A stretch of 64,000 nt of DNA. It comes from Apostichopus japonicus. Taxonomy: Eukaryota > Echinodermata > Holothuroidea > Aspidochirotida > Stichopodidae. Below, piece by piece: positions 43,333 to 56,290 of this stretch (positions are counted from its first letter, which is position 1; each line of letters opens with the position of its first letter). The notes under the pieces are model-generated. The model saw nothing but the letters and a program-made list of their open reading frames with translations, searched no databases and had not been told where the DNA came from. The stretch lies in NCBI RefSeq assembly GCF_037975245.1, contig NC_092567.1:5898214-5962213 (forward strand), written 5' to 3'. The position numbers were made by a program, and so were the translations under genes.

Positions 43333-46300
43333 CAAACAATACACATTTCGTCATTACTGTGACCCACATCAATACTGAACATTTTCCAAATTTCCATATC
43401 AAAATGTTGACTACTTTATCCCGACAATTTTGAATAATTTTGGGAATTTCAACCCTTTCTGCAAATTGAAACCCTTTTCTTGAATATCAAGTTTGTCTTA
43501 AAATTGCCATCTTTAATTTAACCGAAATTCTCAACACTAGCCTACTTTATCTAAAAATTAAACTTCTTCGATTTATTTCGACCTCTTCTTTAATTCCGTT
43601 CGTGTAAAATGTCGATTTCTTTTTTTGTTTTGAATTTTCGCCTTTTTACTAGAAATTTTTATATCAAAATGTCGATATAAATTTCAATTATTTTATCTCA
43701 AAAAATAAACTTTTCTTGATGAGGATGGTACTAAGTGAAGGGAAGAAGAAAAGGGGGGGGGGTCTTCATGAATTGACTGAACATTATTGGTGAAATGTCG
43801 CCATAGTATTTTGATTTGAGCAATTACGAGGTACGTGAAAAGAAAAAACATCGTTTGATAGCCTAACACTCTCTTTGCACCAAAGATTTAGCTGAATAAT
43901 CCAGCACTGACATGGAATGTAATTCATTAAAAAAGAGGTTTGGTTGGGAGGGGATAAAACATGTACTCCTTCATAAGGGGCATAGCGAGGAATTTGCCAA
44001 GGGAGGTGAATGTGTACATATGCTTTTGGCCCAAATTGAAACCGTTGGTTGGGGGGACTAACACCCCACCCCTAGGGGAAATGTCAATGATAGTTTGATC
44101 TACTTGATAGAGGTTGTGTTGTATTATTCACTTCCTCGACCCCTGCGTTACTACATATCCAATCGACGTCAGGTTTCAAACTGTCTGTTTCCACCGGGCA
44201 TGCACAACGTTACGTACATTTATTTCTATTGGCGCAAAAATATCTGTCATAAATCTCAAATATCACCCGCGAAAAGCTAGGGAACACCTGTCTGACTTGT
44301 GCTATTGAATTACCTGTTCACATATAGTGTATATCACTAGTGACAATGAATGGTCTAGTGTTATATTAGTGGAGTTGCAGACGTACCATATTGTTTGTTA
44401 CCATTGACTTGTTGAGTGGTTATTAAGATGGATTATTTAATGGAGAGGAACCGCTGTTAATAGTTAAAACAGCAATTATTGATCAGTGAGATAATTTGAC
44501 GGTAAGGTATAGAGCCATAGGCTAGGATGTGTACAAAGGCCAGGTCAAACTTAGTTAGGTATGCTTTAGGCTAGAGTAATAAAGTTAGGCTATGTTAGAA
44601 ATCTCAAACATAACCCGCGAAAATCTAGAATTACTACTTTTAGCAACAGCTGGACATGCTTAGCAAATCTGAGTCATAAATAATGAAGATCTTAGCCTAG
44701 TTGTCGACTGATTATCAAAAAAGTCCAAGTTTAAGCATATCTTAACTATAAAGGAATTGAATAGAACAATCGAGACACTGAGTTTTCTTTAGGGATCTTA
44801 AATTAAGCGAAGAATAAAACCATCGATTAACATTCTAGGTGAGCTGATCACCTATCCTTTACTCCGAAAACAATTACTTCATTCTAGCTAACAAAAAGTA
44901 TCCATAGACAAACTGTAGAAACTTTGTTATCCCTTCAAAAATCTTAAATCACAGAAATTGGTTCAACTCGATTTTAATCGTACATAACATTGTCTTTTAC
45001 TGCTATAGCCTAGGCCTTCAAACAAGTCAATCTATAACATTCCAAAATGATTATAATAACCAAGCTTACTAAATCTTTTAGGTCGGACATTTGAGCCAAT
45101 TATGTGAGAAACCTGCAGCTTTTTTACCGAGCAGGCTGACTGAAATAATGTTAGCCTATTTAATAGCCTAACTTATTATTAGTTGAATGTTAGATACTGA
45201 ATAGGACCTAGAGCTTTGAGTTTGAGCCTCTATAAAACAGATTTCCAACTAAGTTTAATAATAATAAATGTAATAAATAGTTATTAAAATGAAATCGTTC
45301 GTCCATGTTTTTCCAGAAGCAACTAGATCGTGGTGTTTAACTCACAGCTGGTTTTGTCTTAATTTTGCCCACTTAGTTATAAAACCCGTACATTTCAGCC
45401 TTATGGCCACATGAAATTAAAAAGTAAAATGGTTTCGAAATTAAAACTGCGCCACTTCATTTACTCAATAGCAGAGGAAAACCAGAGCCGTACCTCTAGT
45501 ATTGAAAGGGCGCCATCCTCTCATTAAACTCATTAACTGATTTATCTCTCGTGTTTGTTAATTTACATTTGTCCGCTAACTGTTCACACCCGCTGAACTC
45601 CATAGTAACAGAAGATATGACAATGAAGACCCAACCAAACCGATTAAACTGAAAAGAAGTAATAAATAATTAGTATAATTAAACCCTCAAGGATATGAAG
45701 TGTTTCCAGATATCTACAAACACAAAGAAAGAAAAATGTTACATTTCGAAAAAATCCACTAGAAGTTATCTTACACTCAAACTTAGAAATGAATTTGATA
45801 ATTAACTAAACACAGATGGACATCGTCTTTTTAACAAAACATATTAATTGGAAATAATTCAAATTTACGCAGAATAGTAGGATTTGGATCAATAATTAAA
45901 ATAATTTGTATATTAAAATTTAGTATTAGTCTCATCAACCTTTCCCCTTATAAACTTGAATTTGATATACATCTGCTTCTCTAAATTGCATTTTAATTAT
46001 AAGAAACAACCTATTTATTGAAATATAATTCTTCCATATCTCCTTAAACTTTAAAAAAAAACTTGTATTTGTTGAAGTAGAAGTTTCCTTTTTATGATTC
46101 CTATTACATTAGTGACTAATATTTACATTTATATAAAAGATTCCTCCTGAAAGTTCTAAATGAACACACAAATAAATTTGATCAATATTTTCTTCAAAAG
46201 ATAGAATAATCTCAATTCTTGATTACCCAATTTTTATAAAATTTCCAACCCGTCTATGAGATTTGTTTCCTATTAACTAATAAATTAAAATATGTAGGCT

Positions 46301-46651
46301 CATATTCGTATCTTATTGAACTTTACTAGCCATAAAACCTGTTATTAATAATTTAATTGTAAAACAATAAAACTAATTTTGTAATCCTACATTATCACTT
46401 TATTATTCTCTAATCTATTCTAATTATTCCTGTTTATATTTGTCTCCCCTTAAAATCAATCCCATATTCCTTATTATTCCTTATTACAAATAAACACGAC
46501 CTCAATGTCCTAGTTTATTGCTTTACTTTCCTTATTTTATTTCGTTATTTTTATTATTTATAATATCATAATAATTATTCTAATTCGAACCAAACCAATT
46601 TATTTATCTCTATCTACTCTATTTATCAGTAACTCTATTCTTTCATTCTAG
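43333..46651. other. AT-rich intron-like stretch upstream of the LRR exon
   Basis: This contains a low-complexity zone of caaaattttga-like words (43380-43700, similar to 35080-35210), a MITE terminus fragment at about 43978-44080 (gcatagcgaggaatttgcca), and very AT-rich DNA from 45660 to 46640. It is probably intron sequence of the LRR gene, since the exon at 46652 begins with a splice acceptor. The preceding exon was not found. Confidence 0.5.
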
Positions 46652-46857
46652 ATTCCTATCTACCGTGTGGATCTAGAGTACTGCTCTCCTAGAGTTGATG
46701 AGTCTGGTCTGAACCTTATCCTTGAGTCTGGTCTCTCTCTCTCTATCCTGAGTTCTCTCCAGAAGCTGCAGATCTGGGACGACAGGAGACTAACTAATGA
46801 AGAGTTGGCGGCCATCGTGTCTTACTCCTCACAGTGTACAAGCTTGAAGGAGCTGAC
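46652..46857 (+). CDS. Exon of a leucine-rich-repeat (NLR-like) gene
   Basis: This is a 206-bp internal exon, with a pyrimidine-rich acceptor (ttctttcattctag) before it and a consensus donor (gtaagt) after it. Its frame is fully open and reads IPIYRVDLEY..., then SLSILSSLQKLQIWDDRRLT, then NEELAAIVSYSSQCTSLKEL. The pattern L-x-x-L-x-x-L-x-I followed by a helical stretch and S-L-K-E-L is an LRR unit of the kind found in NLR-type and related innate immune receptors of marine deuterostomes. It begins in phase 0 and ends two bases into a codon, which the exon at 56214 completes. Upstream and downstream exons lie outside what I could recognise. Receptor class is inference. Confidence 0.7.
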
Positions 46858-49800
46858 GTAAGTATTCCTGTGTAGATGTTAGAATCATCATAACAGTTAA
46901 ACAGGGAATTAATTTCATTAATACAAGTTATCAATATTAAACTAACAATATAGAATATAAAGTCTGCTGTATTTTTATGTCAAGGATTGGATTTAATTAG
47001 TTTAGTTGAATTTAGTTCAATAATTAGGTCATCGTGATAGGAATTCTGTAGAATGTTATGATAAATGAAACAAAATACAATGGATTAATAGGAAATATTT
47101 TAAGAGGGTGTTGGTAAGATAAGGGGTAGGGGTGGGTGGGGGTTGTTTAAAATGTTCTTTGTTTAGTTTATTGTTAACATTAAGAAATAGGAATTTTAAT
47201 GACAGGAATGTTTATTAGGATAAAATGAGAGATATACATAAACAAGATAGTTGGATTTTCATAATTCTAGCGAGAATAATGAATATTCTAAAGTAGAGTT
47301 TAATAAGAAATAACTATTTCTGAAACCTCCAAGATATTTGTTTTGTAATTATGTACAATTTACTTAAAAAAATGGTCAACGAAAGAAATTGAAAATCGTT
47401 ATTAATATAAGAGTAGTAAAATGATGGCAATAAAAATAACAAAAGCAATAACATATAACTTTATTGTTCAACCCCCCTCGCCCACCCCTAAAATTGGGAT
47501 CAAATGATACTTCTCTAGTAAATCTGAAATGTATACCAAACAAGCAACCAATTAAACAGTTTTAGTTGTCGCCGTCTATGAAATAGTTACTCAAAATAAG
47601 TTAATAAATATAAGGTATCAAAAAGGGAAATAAATGATTGTAATGGAGTTAATTATAAGTTTAATTGTATTTTTTACTATTCCATAAAATCATTAAAGGC
47701 AAATATGTATCTCATAAATTACAAAGGTTAACAGTTAATCCATTTAAAACGACATAAGTGTCTACTTTATAGTTTGATATACAATTTGTCACCAAATAAG
47801 CTAAATTTATATTTATATTCTCATTTTGTATCATAATTTTAATCAATAATTAAAAAAGTCATAGTGGGCTTCATTTTTTTTTATAATTCATAACTTTGAA
47901 CAAAATTTGCTTATTATTTAATATTCCTCGTTTTAATATTACGTCATATTTGATTTGATTATGACATCCCTGCTTTGCCCTTTACAATTTAGTGTAACTG
48001 AATTCCCCCTCCCTCCCCCCACCCCAACCCCTCACTTATAACCCATTCGAACACCGGTTTCGCTCAATACATTCCCGACACCTCCATTTACCAATCCATT
48101 GTAACTCTATCTGCCCCTTCAGATAACCGCCATTACACTCTTTGTTCTTCGCAGTTTCCCTTTTCAATTCATTGTGACCCTCACCCCACCGTAACCCTAT
48201 GACTACCTCCTTTGTTCCTGCCATCAAGTGGTTATTTTTTTATTATCTCCAGCTCCATTATCAGTTACTTGTGTATTCTTCGTTTCTACATGAACATTGT
48301 TTTCTTTACATATGCCTACTAAGAATATTGTAGTTTTATATACAGGGACGTATAAACCTCGCTAATACTTTAATATATATCTTTTCTCAGAGTCAAATTG
48401 GTTACACAACGAATATATTCAATTTAATATATCGCTACTCCTCTCACCTTCATTAGTTCTTTCGACCGACCTCATAAAAAGTTTCCCATTTCCATCCTCA
48501 CACATTCACGTTAATGTTATTAGTTGATATGTTCCACGTTGTATGACGTGTTACTAAAGCAATGACAGAAATATTTTAGTCGCCCAATTCCGCCTCACCC
48601 GACACTCCCAAGGAAACAGGGAAAAGCTATTCAGTAAAACCATAAATAAAATATCAATAAAAATGTATTCAGCATGTCATATTCCCAATGCCATTCTAGA
48701 AATAACTGTAACCACGGAAAATGTTTCACTGAAACATCCTATACATTAGCAGTATATTGCTTGATCGGATTTACAAAAAATATGTAATACAGATCTATGA
48801 CTATTCACTTTCTTAACTATCAATGCTCTATCCCAATCCCCGTGTTTAGTATCCTCTTCAGTAAGTTTAGTCTAACCTCCTCCACCCTTCAGACAACCCT
48901 ATACATGTTCCGGCCACTGGCCCTCCCCTTCGCCCTCCCCATCAGAGAGATGCATCTGTATGTTTTTAGAGAGCTCATAAAATCCATTCCATGTGTCTAC
49001 CCGATAAAATCATCACCGTTTTAGTACACACAGTAGGCCTATTCTACGTCCGCGATAGTTTTCTGTACAAATATATGCAGCGCTTACATTATACAGACGA
49101 TTGATTCAAACAATTTATGTTCTAAAGCAAGTCAATTGTAAGAATGGCACACCTGGAACTTCCGTAAATATCTAATTTGGATAATAATAGATGACACGAA
49201 CCAGTTTAACCTAATGAATAGAAATAGGTAAACGAGCCACGTACTCATTGTACTCCTCAAACATTGTCATTGAATGTATCAAAGTAACCATGGAAACATA
49301 CATGATTAAGTAGGTCAGTAGGTGTACAGCAGTGACTACGAATCATCCATTGTGGGAAATCCTCCAAATACCATATATTTTTTATGTCATACACCTTGTT
49401 ATTGTATACGTTGCGTTCTTTATTTATGGTTATTCTTTGTAAGTTTTACTGTCAATGAGCAAAATTGCTCTCGTTGGTTGTTATATGTATCCCCACATGT
49501 TCCCATGCAAACTAATCGAAGGAAACTTGAATAGAGAGGGTTTATAGACAACACAAAACTATGAATTACATTTTTAAAGAAGGACTGATTCTTGATATGT
49601 TCAGGTTATCTTCTTGAATTTAAGTTGCACTTTTGCGCCACAAAGAAATAAATCATTTACTGTCGATCATCATGTCGTAATTATTTAGAAAATTATATTC
49701 ATTTGATAACTTTTGTTTACTTAAGAACGAAACTAAAATCCTGCAGTATCGCAGAACTACTGAATGGAATTGCGCCTAAGCGTTCGAAATCCATACCTCA

Positions 49801-52522
49801 TACAAAACTTGTATTGTAAACAGAACATGTATCGAAGGGAGATTGTACCGTCATTCAAACAATATTGTTATCAATTTCAACTTTCAAACTTGAAATATCA
49901 AACAAAGGTTTGTACTGAGCCCCCCCCCCCCCCAACCCTCCCTTTCCAATTTCTTAGAAATGTGTACATGTGTACATTGAGTTATTATGTCCGCTATAGC
50001 CCTAACATTATAATATTAATGAAATATTCCAAAGTGCATCTTTCAACCATTCAATGATTACAGTAGATACAGAAAACAAACTATTGAAATAAAAACCATT
50101 TACATGAAAGTAAATACAGCAACAGTTCAGTAAATATACGTTTATTATTCTAATTAGAAACAAGGTACGTAACCTATATATTTTCTTTCCATTGGCCGGA
50201 GTGTTGTCTTACATAGAGATGTGCAAAGTAGGTATAAGGTAGAACGATACTGAACAAAGACTGGAACATATTAATTGGTTATTATGCACCGGTTAATCCA
50301 GATAATTTCATTTCATGCTCGCCAAACTCAACTTGTAGTAAGGAATCTTACAGACAATTGGTTTGTATATTCATATTATCCTTTTCTTAGATTTGAAGTG
50401 AACAACATATTAGCAGGGCTTTAAAATATTCTTTGCACAGAATACATACTGGTTTTAGTGTTAATGTTTCGGCATTTGGGTTAGTTGAGACAGACTGAAA
50501 TACTGATTGGGTTGATGAGTCGCCATATTGTAATGGGAGGGTGATATTATAACGAATTTCTCCTTAGTTAGGTATTTCACCAAACTCATAGCAATCATAA
50601 CAAATATAATGAATAATCACATGCTACCACAAAGGTTCAAAGTGTAACACCCTCCCTCTACCCCTACCACTAACCCGGCTAATTCATATCGGCCCCATGC
50701 AAGATCTGTTTGTGGTCGATATTTGATGGTTTTGCCAGAAAATAATAACATTTAGAAAGATATGACAAAAAAAAAACCCAACTACATTGCTGAAAAAGAG
50801 GTAAGACCAGATTTGTAAACTCCCCACATGTCACACCACGATCCATATCATTGGTGTATTTACTTGTAGGTCAAGTTACCAGTATAAAGGCACTATGTGT
50901 AGACTTCAGTGATTTTTTTTTGGCAATGAAACCGTCCATTTACCGTGTCAGGGGCGAAGGAGCCGTGAGAGAGGATGGGCGTGGGGGGGGGGGGGTGATT
51001 GTGAACATGCTCCTCCCATCTTCTGGTTACCCTAAAAAGTGGCTTCCATTTGTTAATGGAACTTACCAGTTACTTTGTAATTTAAAATGCCCTATTGTTG
51101 TGTTTTTTTTTAATAAGTGCTTTCATGTCTAAGAAATTACTATTTGGCTTCAAAGTAATGAAAACATTAAAATTAAAATTAAACATTGAAAACATTCAAA
51201 TACTTGAATTTGTTGAAAGTATATTCATTTTAAGAGGTTTCGGATAATTTGACAGTCTAGTAGTTTCTTGCGTGAAACCAAAATCATATTCTCCCCTGCC
51301 CCTCAGTGTCTGTGCCTCCAAATTCCAATAAAACTTTTCTTTGCGAATCAAAGAAGATCGTATTAGTGTAGTTCTTAATAAAGTACAGGAAGTTGTAACA
51401 ATTCCTTGGTATGAAAGACGTCGGATAGTTTGGACACATTCAGCTCTACACTGAGAACATAGTTTAATAGGAAAATTTGATTGTGTAATGGTTAAGGAAA
51501 CTCTTATCAACTCCACAAAAATGTTATAATTTTGTAACATTGGATTTGGATCAGTGACGAAATAACAACTCGTACAATGTGATAACATTATTGAAGGTTG
51601 ATATTGAATAAATACTTAGATAACTTTGGTATGTCTGCATCTTTTATGTAATAGTTACAGTTTGTGTTCTTTCTACTGAAATATAACCAGGGAGGACCAG
51701 TTGTTGCGCCCAGTAATGAATGTTGCTATGTCCTCGACCCTCCTACCCCTCTCCCTTTCATTCTTCCTACGCTTAAGTAAAAGTGTTTGCAGGTTTGTCA
51801 TCCCACCATTAAGTTGAACATCTTTGTTGTAGCATCTTAAACTATTTTGAGATAAAGAAACAGTATTTCAGCTTTAAGATTCATACTTTCTAGATTTTAT
51901 ATTTTACCAGTGACCTCTTACAATCTCAGACATTTTAGTTCTCATTTAAAGGTAGAAGGATTCACGAAGACTAACTATAAAATCAATTAATTAAACGAAA
52001 ATAACATACAATATAAATCACGTGATCCGAGCGGAAAATGGCAAGCGGTTGTTACAAGGATTTGCTCCGTTTACTTAGTTCATTGTGTACAATGTTGTAT
52101 TTCTACATGTTTGAAAAACTTTAAATGAATTGATAATTTAAGCAATACAGACAGTTAGCCAATTCTGATCATGTGGACAGCTATACTTTTCACAGTTACT
52201 ACCAACCGCATATAGTTTACATACAGTAGAGCAGTTCCAACTATCATCATTATTATCAACATTGCTATATCCATTCTAATTTATGTTTATTGCCTTGAGC
52301 AACGTTGCGCCGTGTGAGGCTGCATCCTACTTTTGCTCTATGATTTTGCTCCATTTTGTCTCTTTTACGATTCGACTTTTACTCAAACTTTTAAGCTGTG
52401 GATAACTTTATATAATTGATTTACCTGTGGTTGTCTCGTTTGACATTTTGTTTTGTTTTTGCATATATTTTTGGAGACATCTTTTTCTATCGGATTCTGT
52501 GTCTCGCGGAACTGTCCAGATT
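46858..52522. other. Intron of the LRR gene, 5' part
   Basis: This is AT-rich non-coding sequence between the LRR exon donor and the L2 LINE. Short C-rich runs (47470, 48005, 49920) and a G tract (50983) occur. Open frames such as 48036-48227 (-) and 51196-51588 (-) show no family resemblance. The 5' boundary of the LINE probably lies within the last few hundred bases. Confidence 0.55.
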
Positions 52523-55500
52523 ATGCTGAATTTGCTGTCTTGCATGCTTTTATCGTTATCTGCTGTTTTTGAAAATTGTTACCCTAGCACTATGTGTTGT
52601 CATAGTAACAACTCTACCATTATACAGTACACAGCTAAAGAACTTTCTCGGCTGAACACCTTTTGTTCCGTTTCTCCGGTTCAGCGACTTAATCCCACTG
52701 CTTATGACTATCTGAAAGATTTCGGAATTTTGAAATACAATGTCCCCACAAGAAGAGGCAAGCGAGGCGGACAGCATAAAACAAGATTTTGGGATAGCTG
52801 TTCTGGGGTAAATGCATCAAATTTGGTTGAAATTTCTACTAAGACTAATAACCTACCGGTGAGCACTCGACATTCTTTCACTATTGGTTGTGTAAATCCC
52901 AGATCTATCAGAAATAAACTTGAAACATTTAAAGATCATGTGATTGATAATAGCATTGATATTTGTGCTGTCACTGAGACATGGCTAAAAACGGAAGATG
53001 ATTTTATACGGGACTCTTTAAACATGAACGGTTATGTATTCAAGGACGTTTGCAGATTGAACCGCACCGGAGGGGGCACGGCTTTACTCTTCAAAAGTGC
53101 ATTTACCCTCGTTGAAAAAAATGGCAATCAAGTCACGTCATTTGAGTTTTCTGAATGGCAACTCTCTTTTAAAAACCTCAGACTAAGGGTGGTCGTCGTT
53201 TACAGACCCCCCTATTCCGCTTCTCACCCAGTATCATTTTCTACATTTTTGTCGGAATTCAGCGACCTGTTGGAAAATTTGGTATCAAGCCCTGATCAGC
53301 TTATTATATTAGGTGATTTTAATATTCATTTAGACATCGATGATGACTTTCATGCAAAGCACTTTCTGGAACTACTAGATGCTTTTGATCTGGAAAATAA
53401 AGTGTGCTTCCCAACCCATATTTCGGGCCATACACTTGACCTGCTGATAACCAGATGTCATGGCAGCCTTGATGTGGCCACAGTCCATGCTGACCATTTC
53501 ATCTCTGACCATTGCTTCATACACGCGAATGTCAAACTAATTCCTGTTGATTTTGAACGCAAATTGATCAAGTTTAGGTGCATAAACAGTATTAACATGG
53601 ATAAATTCAAAGAGGACCTGGTTAACTCTGCTTTACACTATGACAATCAAAATGATTTACAGTCACTTATTGATTGTTACAACGGTACGCTAATCTCACT
53701 TCTGGATAAACACGCACCTGTTAGAACAATACTCATCACAGTTAAGCCCTCAAGACCCTGGTTTACATCATCTCTATACATTCTTAAGAGACATCGTCGC
53801 CAACTTGAGAAAAGGTGGCTAAATTCCCGTTCTCATGATGATTATATTTCTTTCAAAAAAGCGAGAAACCAATTCACCAATGCATGTGAGAGTGTGAAGA
53901 AGGAATATTACACCAGTAAAATACAGGATTGTGGTGGTGACCAAAGAAAGCTATTTTGCCTCATCAACAAATTAATTGCTAAAAATGATTCCAGTCTGTT
54001 TCCTCCAAGCATTGACAACAAGAGTCTGGCTAATGGTTTCGGCGATTACTTTCAGCAAAAAGTTGACCGAATTACTTCGGATATTCGCGACACTTGTACA
54101 AAGGAAAATCTGTTGCCGTCTGATTTAGTCAGAGTTGATTCACGTGAAGTAATCCCAGATTTTTCACACTTTACCAAGTTATCATCTGAGGAGGTTCTTA
54201 AGCTGATTAATAAGTCTGCAAATAAACATTGCATACTTGATCCTGTTCCATCTAAAATTGTTAAAGAATGTATTGATATTTTACTACCTGTGATAACAAA
54301 AATTATCAATTTGTCTATGGAAAATGGAGTTTTCCCCGAGTGTTGGAGGTGTGCTGTTGTCATTCCCATTTTAAAGAAACAAGGACTTTCACTTGAATTT
54401 AAGAATTATCGACCCGTGAGTAATTTGGCTTACCTGTCCAAACTGGTGGAAAGCGCTGTTATGGATCAATTTGAGTGTCATTTATTAAAAAATAATCTCC
54501 TGCCAGTAAACAACTCTGCCTATCGGAAGCATCACAGTACTGAGACCACTTTGCTTAGGGTACATTCCGATATTATGAAAAACATGGACGCTGGAATGGT
54601 AACTCTTCTCATTATGCTTGATTTGTCTGCAGCCTTTGATACCGTTCATTATGATACTCTTTTCAATACTCTGGGTAATCGTATAAATATCAAAGGCCTG
54701 GTGTTTCAGTGGTTTCAAAGTTATTTATGTAATAGGCGTCAAAAAGTTCTTGTAAATGGTACATTTTCTAAAGACTTCTTTTTGAAGCATGGTGTCCCCC
54801 AAGGAAGCTGTACTGGCCCCATACTTTTTATTACATACTTATCCCAATTGTATCATGTTTTGCTTAAGCACCTTCCTAACTGTGAGGGTTATGCTGATGA
54901 CAATCAATTTTATCTTGCTTTTAATGCTGGCAATGACACTGCCAGAGGTGAGGCAATTTCTGCAATGGAAAATTGTGTGGCTGAAGCACGTCGCTGGTTT
55001 TTAACGAATAATCTTAAACTAAATGATACAAAAACTGAATTGATTGTCATAGGTTCTAAGCAACAATTGGCTAAACTTCCTGATTTTTCTTTTCAAGTGG
55101 GGGCGGCAACAATTCATACAGTTGATAAGGTTCGTAATTTGGGTATTATTTTTGATGAAAGTCTTTCACTTGACTTACATGTTGCAAATGTGTGTAGAAA
55201 AGCAAATTTTAGTATTCATAAGCTTTGGCATATTCGTAGTTACTTGGATGATACCTCATGTAAATCACTTGTTCATGCATTTGTTACGTCACACATAGAT
55301 TACTGCAATTCATTATACTGTAACTTACCTTCACATCTCATAGATAAACTTCAGAAAATCCAAAATGCTGCTGCCAGACTTGTAACGGGTACTTCCAAAT
55401 ATGATCATATAAAACCCGTCCTACATAACTTGCGTTGGCTTCCAGTTAGAGAAAGAATATCTTATAAGATTTTATTACTCACTTTTAAATGTATTTACAA

Positions 55501-55968
55501 TATTGCACCGCAGTACCTTTGTGATTTAATTTCTCTTTACACTCCCTCTAGACCGCTGCGTTCCTCGTCCCGTCTGCTTTTAACTGTTCCTAACATAAGA
55601 ACTGCAAAATTTGGACAGAGATCTTTTAGCTATGCTTCGCCAGTTTTATGGAATTCACTCCCTGAGGTTTTAAGAAAAATTGAAAGTTTTACCCTGTTTA
55701 AATCCAAACTTAAGACTCATTTATACTGCAAAGCTTATAATATCTGAATTCATTTTATGATTTATTATTTCGTTAATTGTTTTCTTGTTATATATTTGTT
55801 TTACTGTTTATCATGTAATTATTATATTCTGTTATCCACTATTTTTCTTAACTTAATTTAACTTGATTTGTTTTGTTTTTTAATTCTACTTATTTTTGTT
55901 TTATTCTTCATCATGTAAAGCGCATTTGAATATACATTTGTTATAGTATTTGCGCTATATAAGGATCC

Positions 55969-56000
<32 letters not shown>
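52427..56000 (+). mobile_element. L2-clade (CR1 group) non-LTR retrotransposon
   Basis: This carries an endonuclease/reverse-transcriptase ORF, then a 3' UTR ending gtaaagcgcatttgaa ... gcgctatataa and a (TAA)n tail at about 55969-56000. The GCGCTATATAA end and short tandem tail are typical of L2. No ORF1 is seen upstream and the 5' boundary is unresolved. CR1/L2 elements usually lack clear target duplications. It lies in sense orientation within the LRR gene intron. The uninterrupted ORF points to recent insertion. Confidence 0.9.
52523..55747 (+). CDS. L2 LINE endonuclease-reverse transcriptase (1,074 aa)
   Basis: This ORF copies LINE RNA into genomic DNA by target-primed reverse transcription. 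The first ATG in the open frame is at 52523; the frame is open further upstream but without ATG. In that numbering the APE-type endonuclease spans about 118-340, with VNPRSIRNK, the catalytic Glu in TETW, GDFNIHLD and the SDH motif. The reverse transcriptase spans about 570-850: FPECWRCAVVIPILKK, NYRPVS, LDLSAAFDTV, HGVPQGSCTGPILF and the active site YADD. The C-terminal domain contains HIDYCNSLYCNLP and LRWLPVRERISYKIL, as in CR1/L2 proteins. No stop or frameshift interrupts it and all catalytic motifs are present, so it could be active if expressed. The N-terminal 100 residues are less typical, and the true start could differ. Confidence 0.92.
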   Translation: MLNLLSCMLLSLSAVFENCYPSTMCCHSNNSTIIQYTAKELSRLNTFCSVSPVQRLNPTAYDYLKDFGILKYNVPTRRGKRGGQHKTRFWDSCSGVNASNLVEISTKTNNLPVSTRHSFTIGCVNPRSIRNKLETFKDHVIDNSIDICAVTETWLKTEDDFIRDSLNMNGYVFKDVCRLNRTGGGTALLFKSAFTLVEKNGNQVTSFEFSEWQLSFKNLRLRVVVVYRPPYSASHPVSFSTFLSEFSDLLENLVSSPDQLIILGDFNIHLDIDDDFHAKHFLELLDAFDLENKVCFPTHISGHTLDLLITRCHGSLDVATVHADHFISDHCFIHANVKLIPVDFERKLIKFRCINSINMDKFKEDLVNSALHYDNQNDLQSLIDCYNGTLISLLDKHAPVRTILITVKPSRPWFTSSLYILKRHRRQLEKRWLNSRSHDDYISFKKARNQFTNACESVKKEYYTSKIQDCGGDQRKLFCLINKLIAKNDSSLFPPSIDNKSLANGFGDYFQQKVDRITSDIRDTCTKENLLPSDLVRVDSREVIPDFSHFTKLSSEEVLKLINKSANKHCILDPVPSKIVKECIDILLPVITKIINLSMENGVFPECWRCAVVIPILKKQGLSLEFKNYRPVSNLAYLSKLVESAVMDQFECHLLKNNLLPVNNSAYRKHHSTETTLLRVHSDIMKNMDAGMVTLLIMLDLSAAFDTVHYDTLFNTLGNRINIKGLVFQWFQSYLCNRRQKVLVNGTFSKDFFLKHGVPQGSCTGPILFITYLSQLYHVLLKHLPNCEGYADDNQFYLAFNAGNDTARGEAISAMENCVAEARRWFLTNNLKLNDTKTELIVIGSKQQLAKLPDFSFQVGAATIHTVDKVRNLGIIFDESLSLDLHVANVCRKANFSIHKLWHIRSYLDDTSCKSLVHAFVTSHIDYCNSLYCNLPSHLIDKLQKIQNAAARLVTGTSKYDHIKPVLHNLRWLPVRERISYKILLLTFKCIYNIAPQYLCDLISLYTPSRPLRSSSRLLLTVPNIRTAKFGQRSFSYASPVLWNSLPEVLRKIESFTLFKSKLKTHLYCKAYNI

Positions 56001-56001
<1 letters not shown>

Positions 56002-56213
56002 TTTCCTTGGAATCGTTGAAACACAAGACTCGTGATTATAATTAATTCTGATCAGAATGATCACCAGATGTGATTTATTACCTTGTTATTTGTTGTCTAC
56101 TTTGTTGTTTATCTTCATTGATTTAGTAAACAATAGACCTGACTAGGAGGACATTCCTCTACGTCTTCTACATCTTACGCGATGATTACTCTACAGTCTA
56201 CTTCTCTCCATAG

Positions 56214-56290
56214 GTTTGTTGGATACCATATGCCAGACACTATTCCGGTTGGATCCATTCCATCATCCTTGAAATCAAGACATGTGAAAG
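56214..56290 (+). CDS. Second exon of the LRR (NLR-like) gene
   Basis: This 77-bp exon lies between an acceptor, cttctctccatag, and a weaker donor, gtaata. Joined to the exon at 46652 (two bases AC plus its first G give Thr), the frame stays open and continues TFVGYHMPDTIPVGSIPSSL then KSRHVKG. The exact phase agreement between exons 9.36 kb apart, and the continuation of the LRR-type strand, support a real gene. The intron between them holds the L2 LINE. It ends one base into the next codon. The following exon was not found before the window end. Confidence 0.65.
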
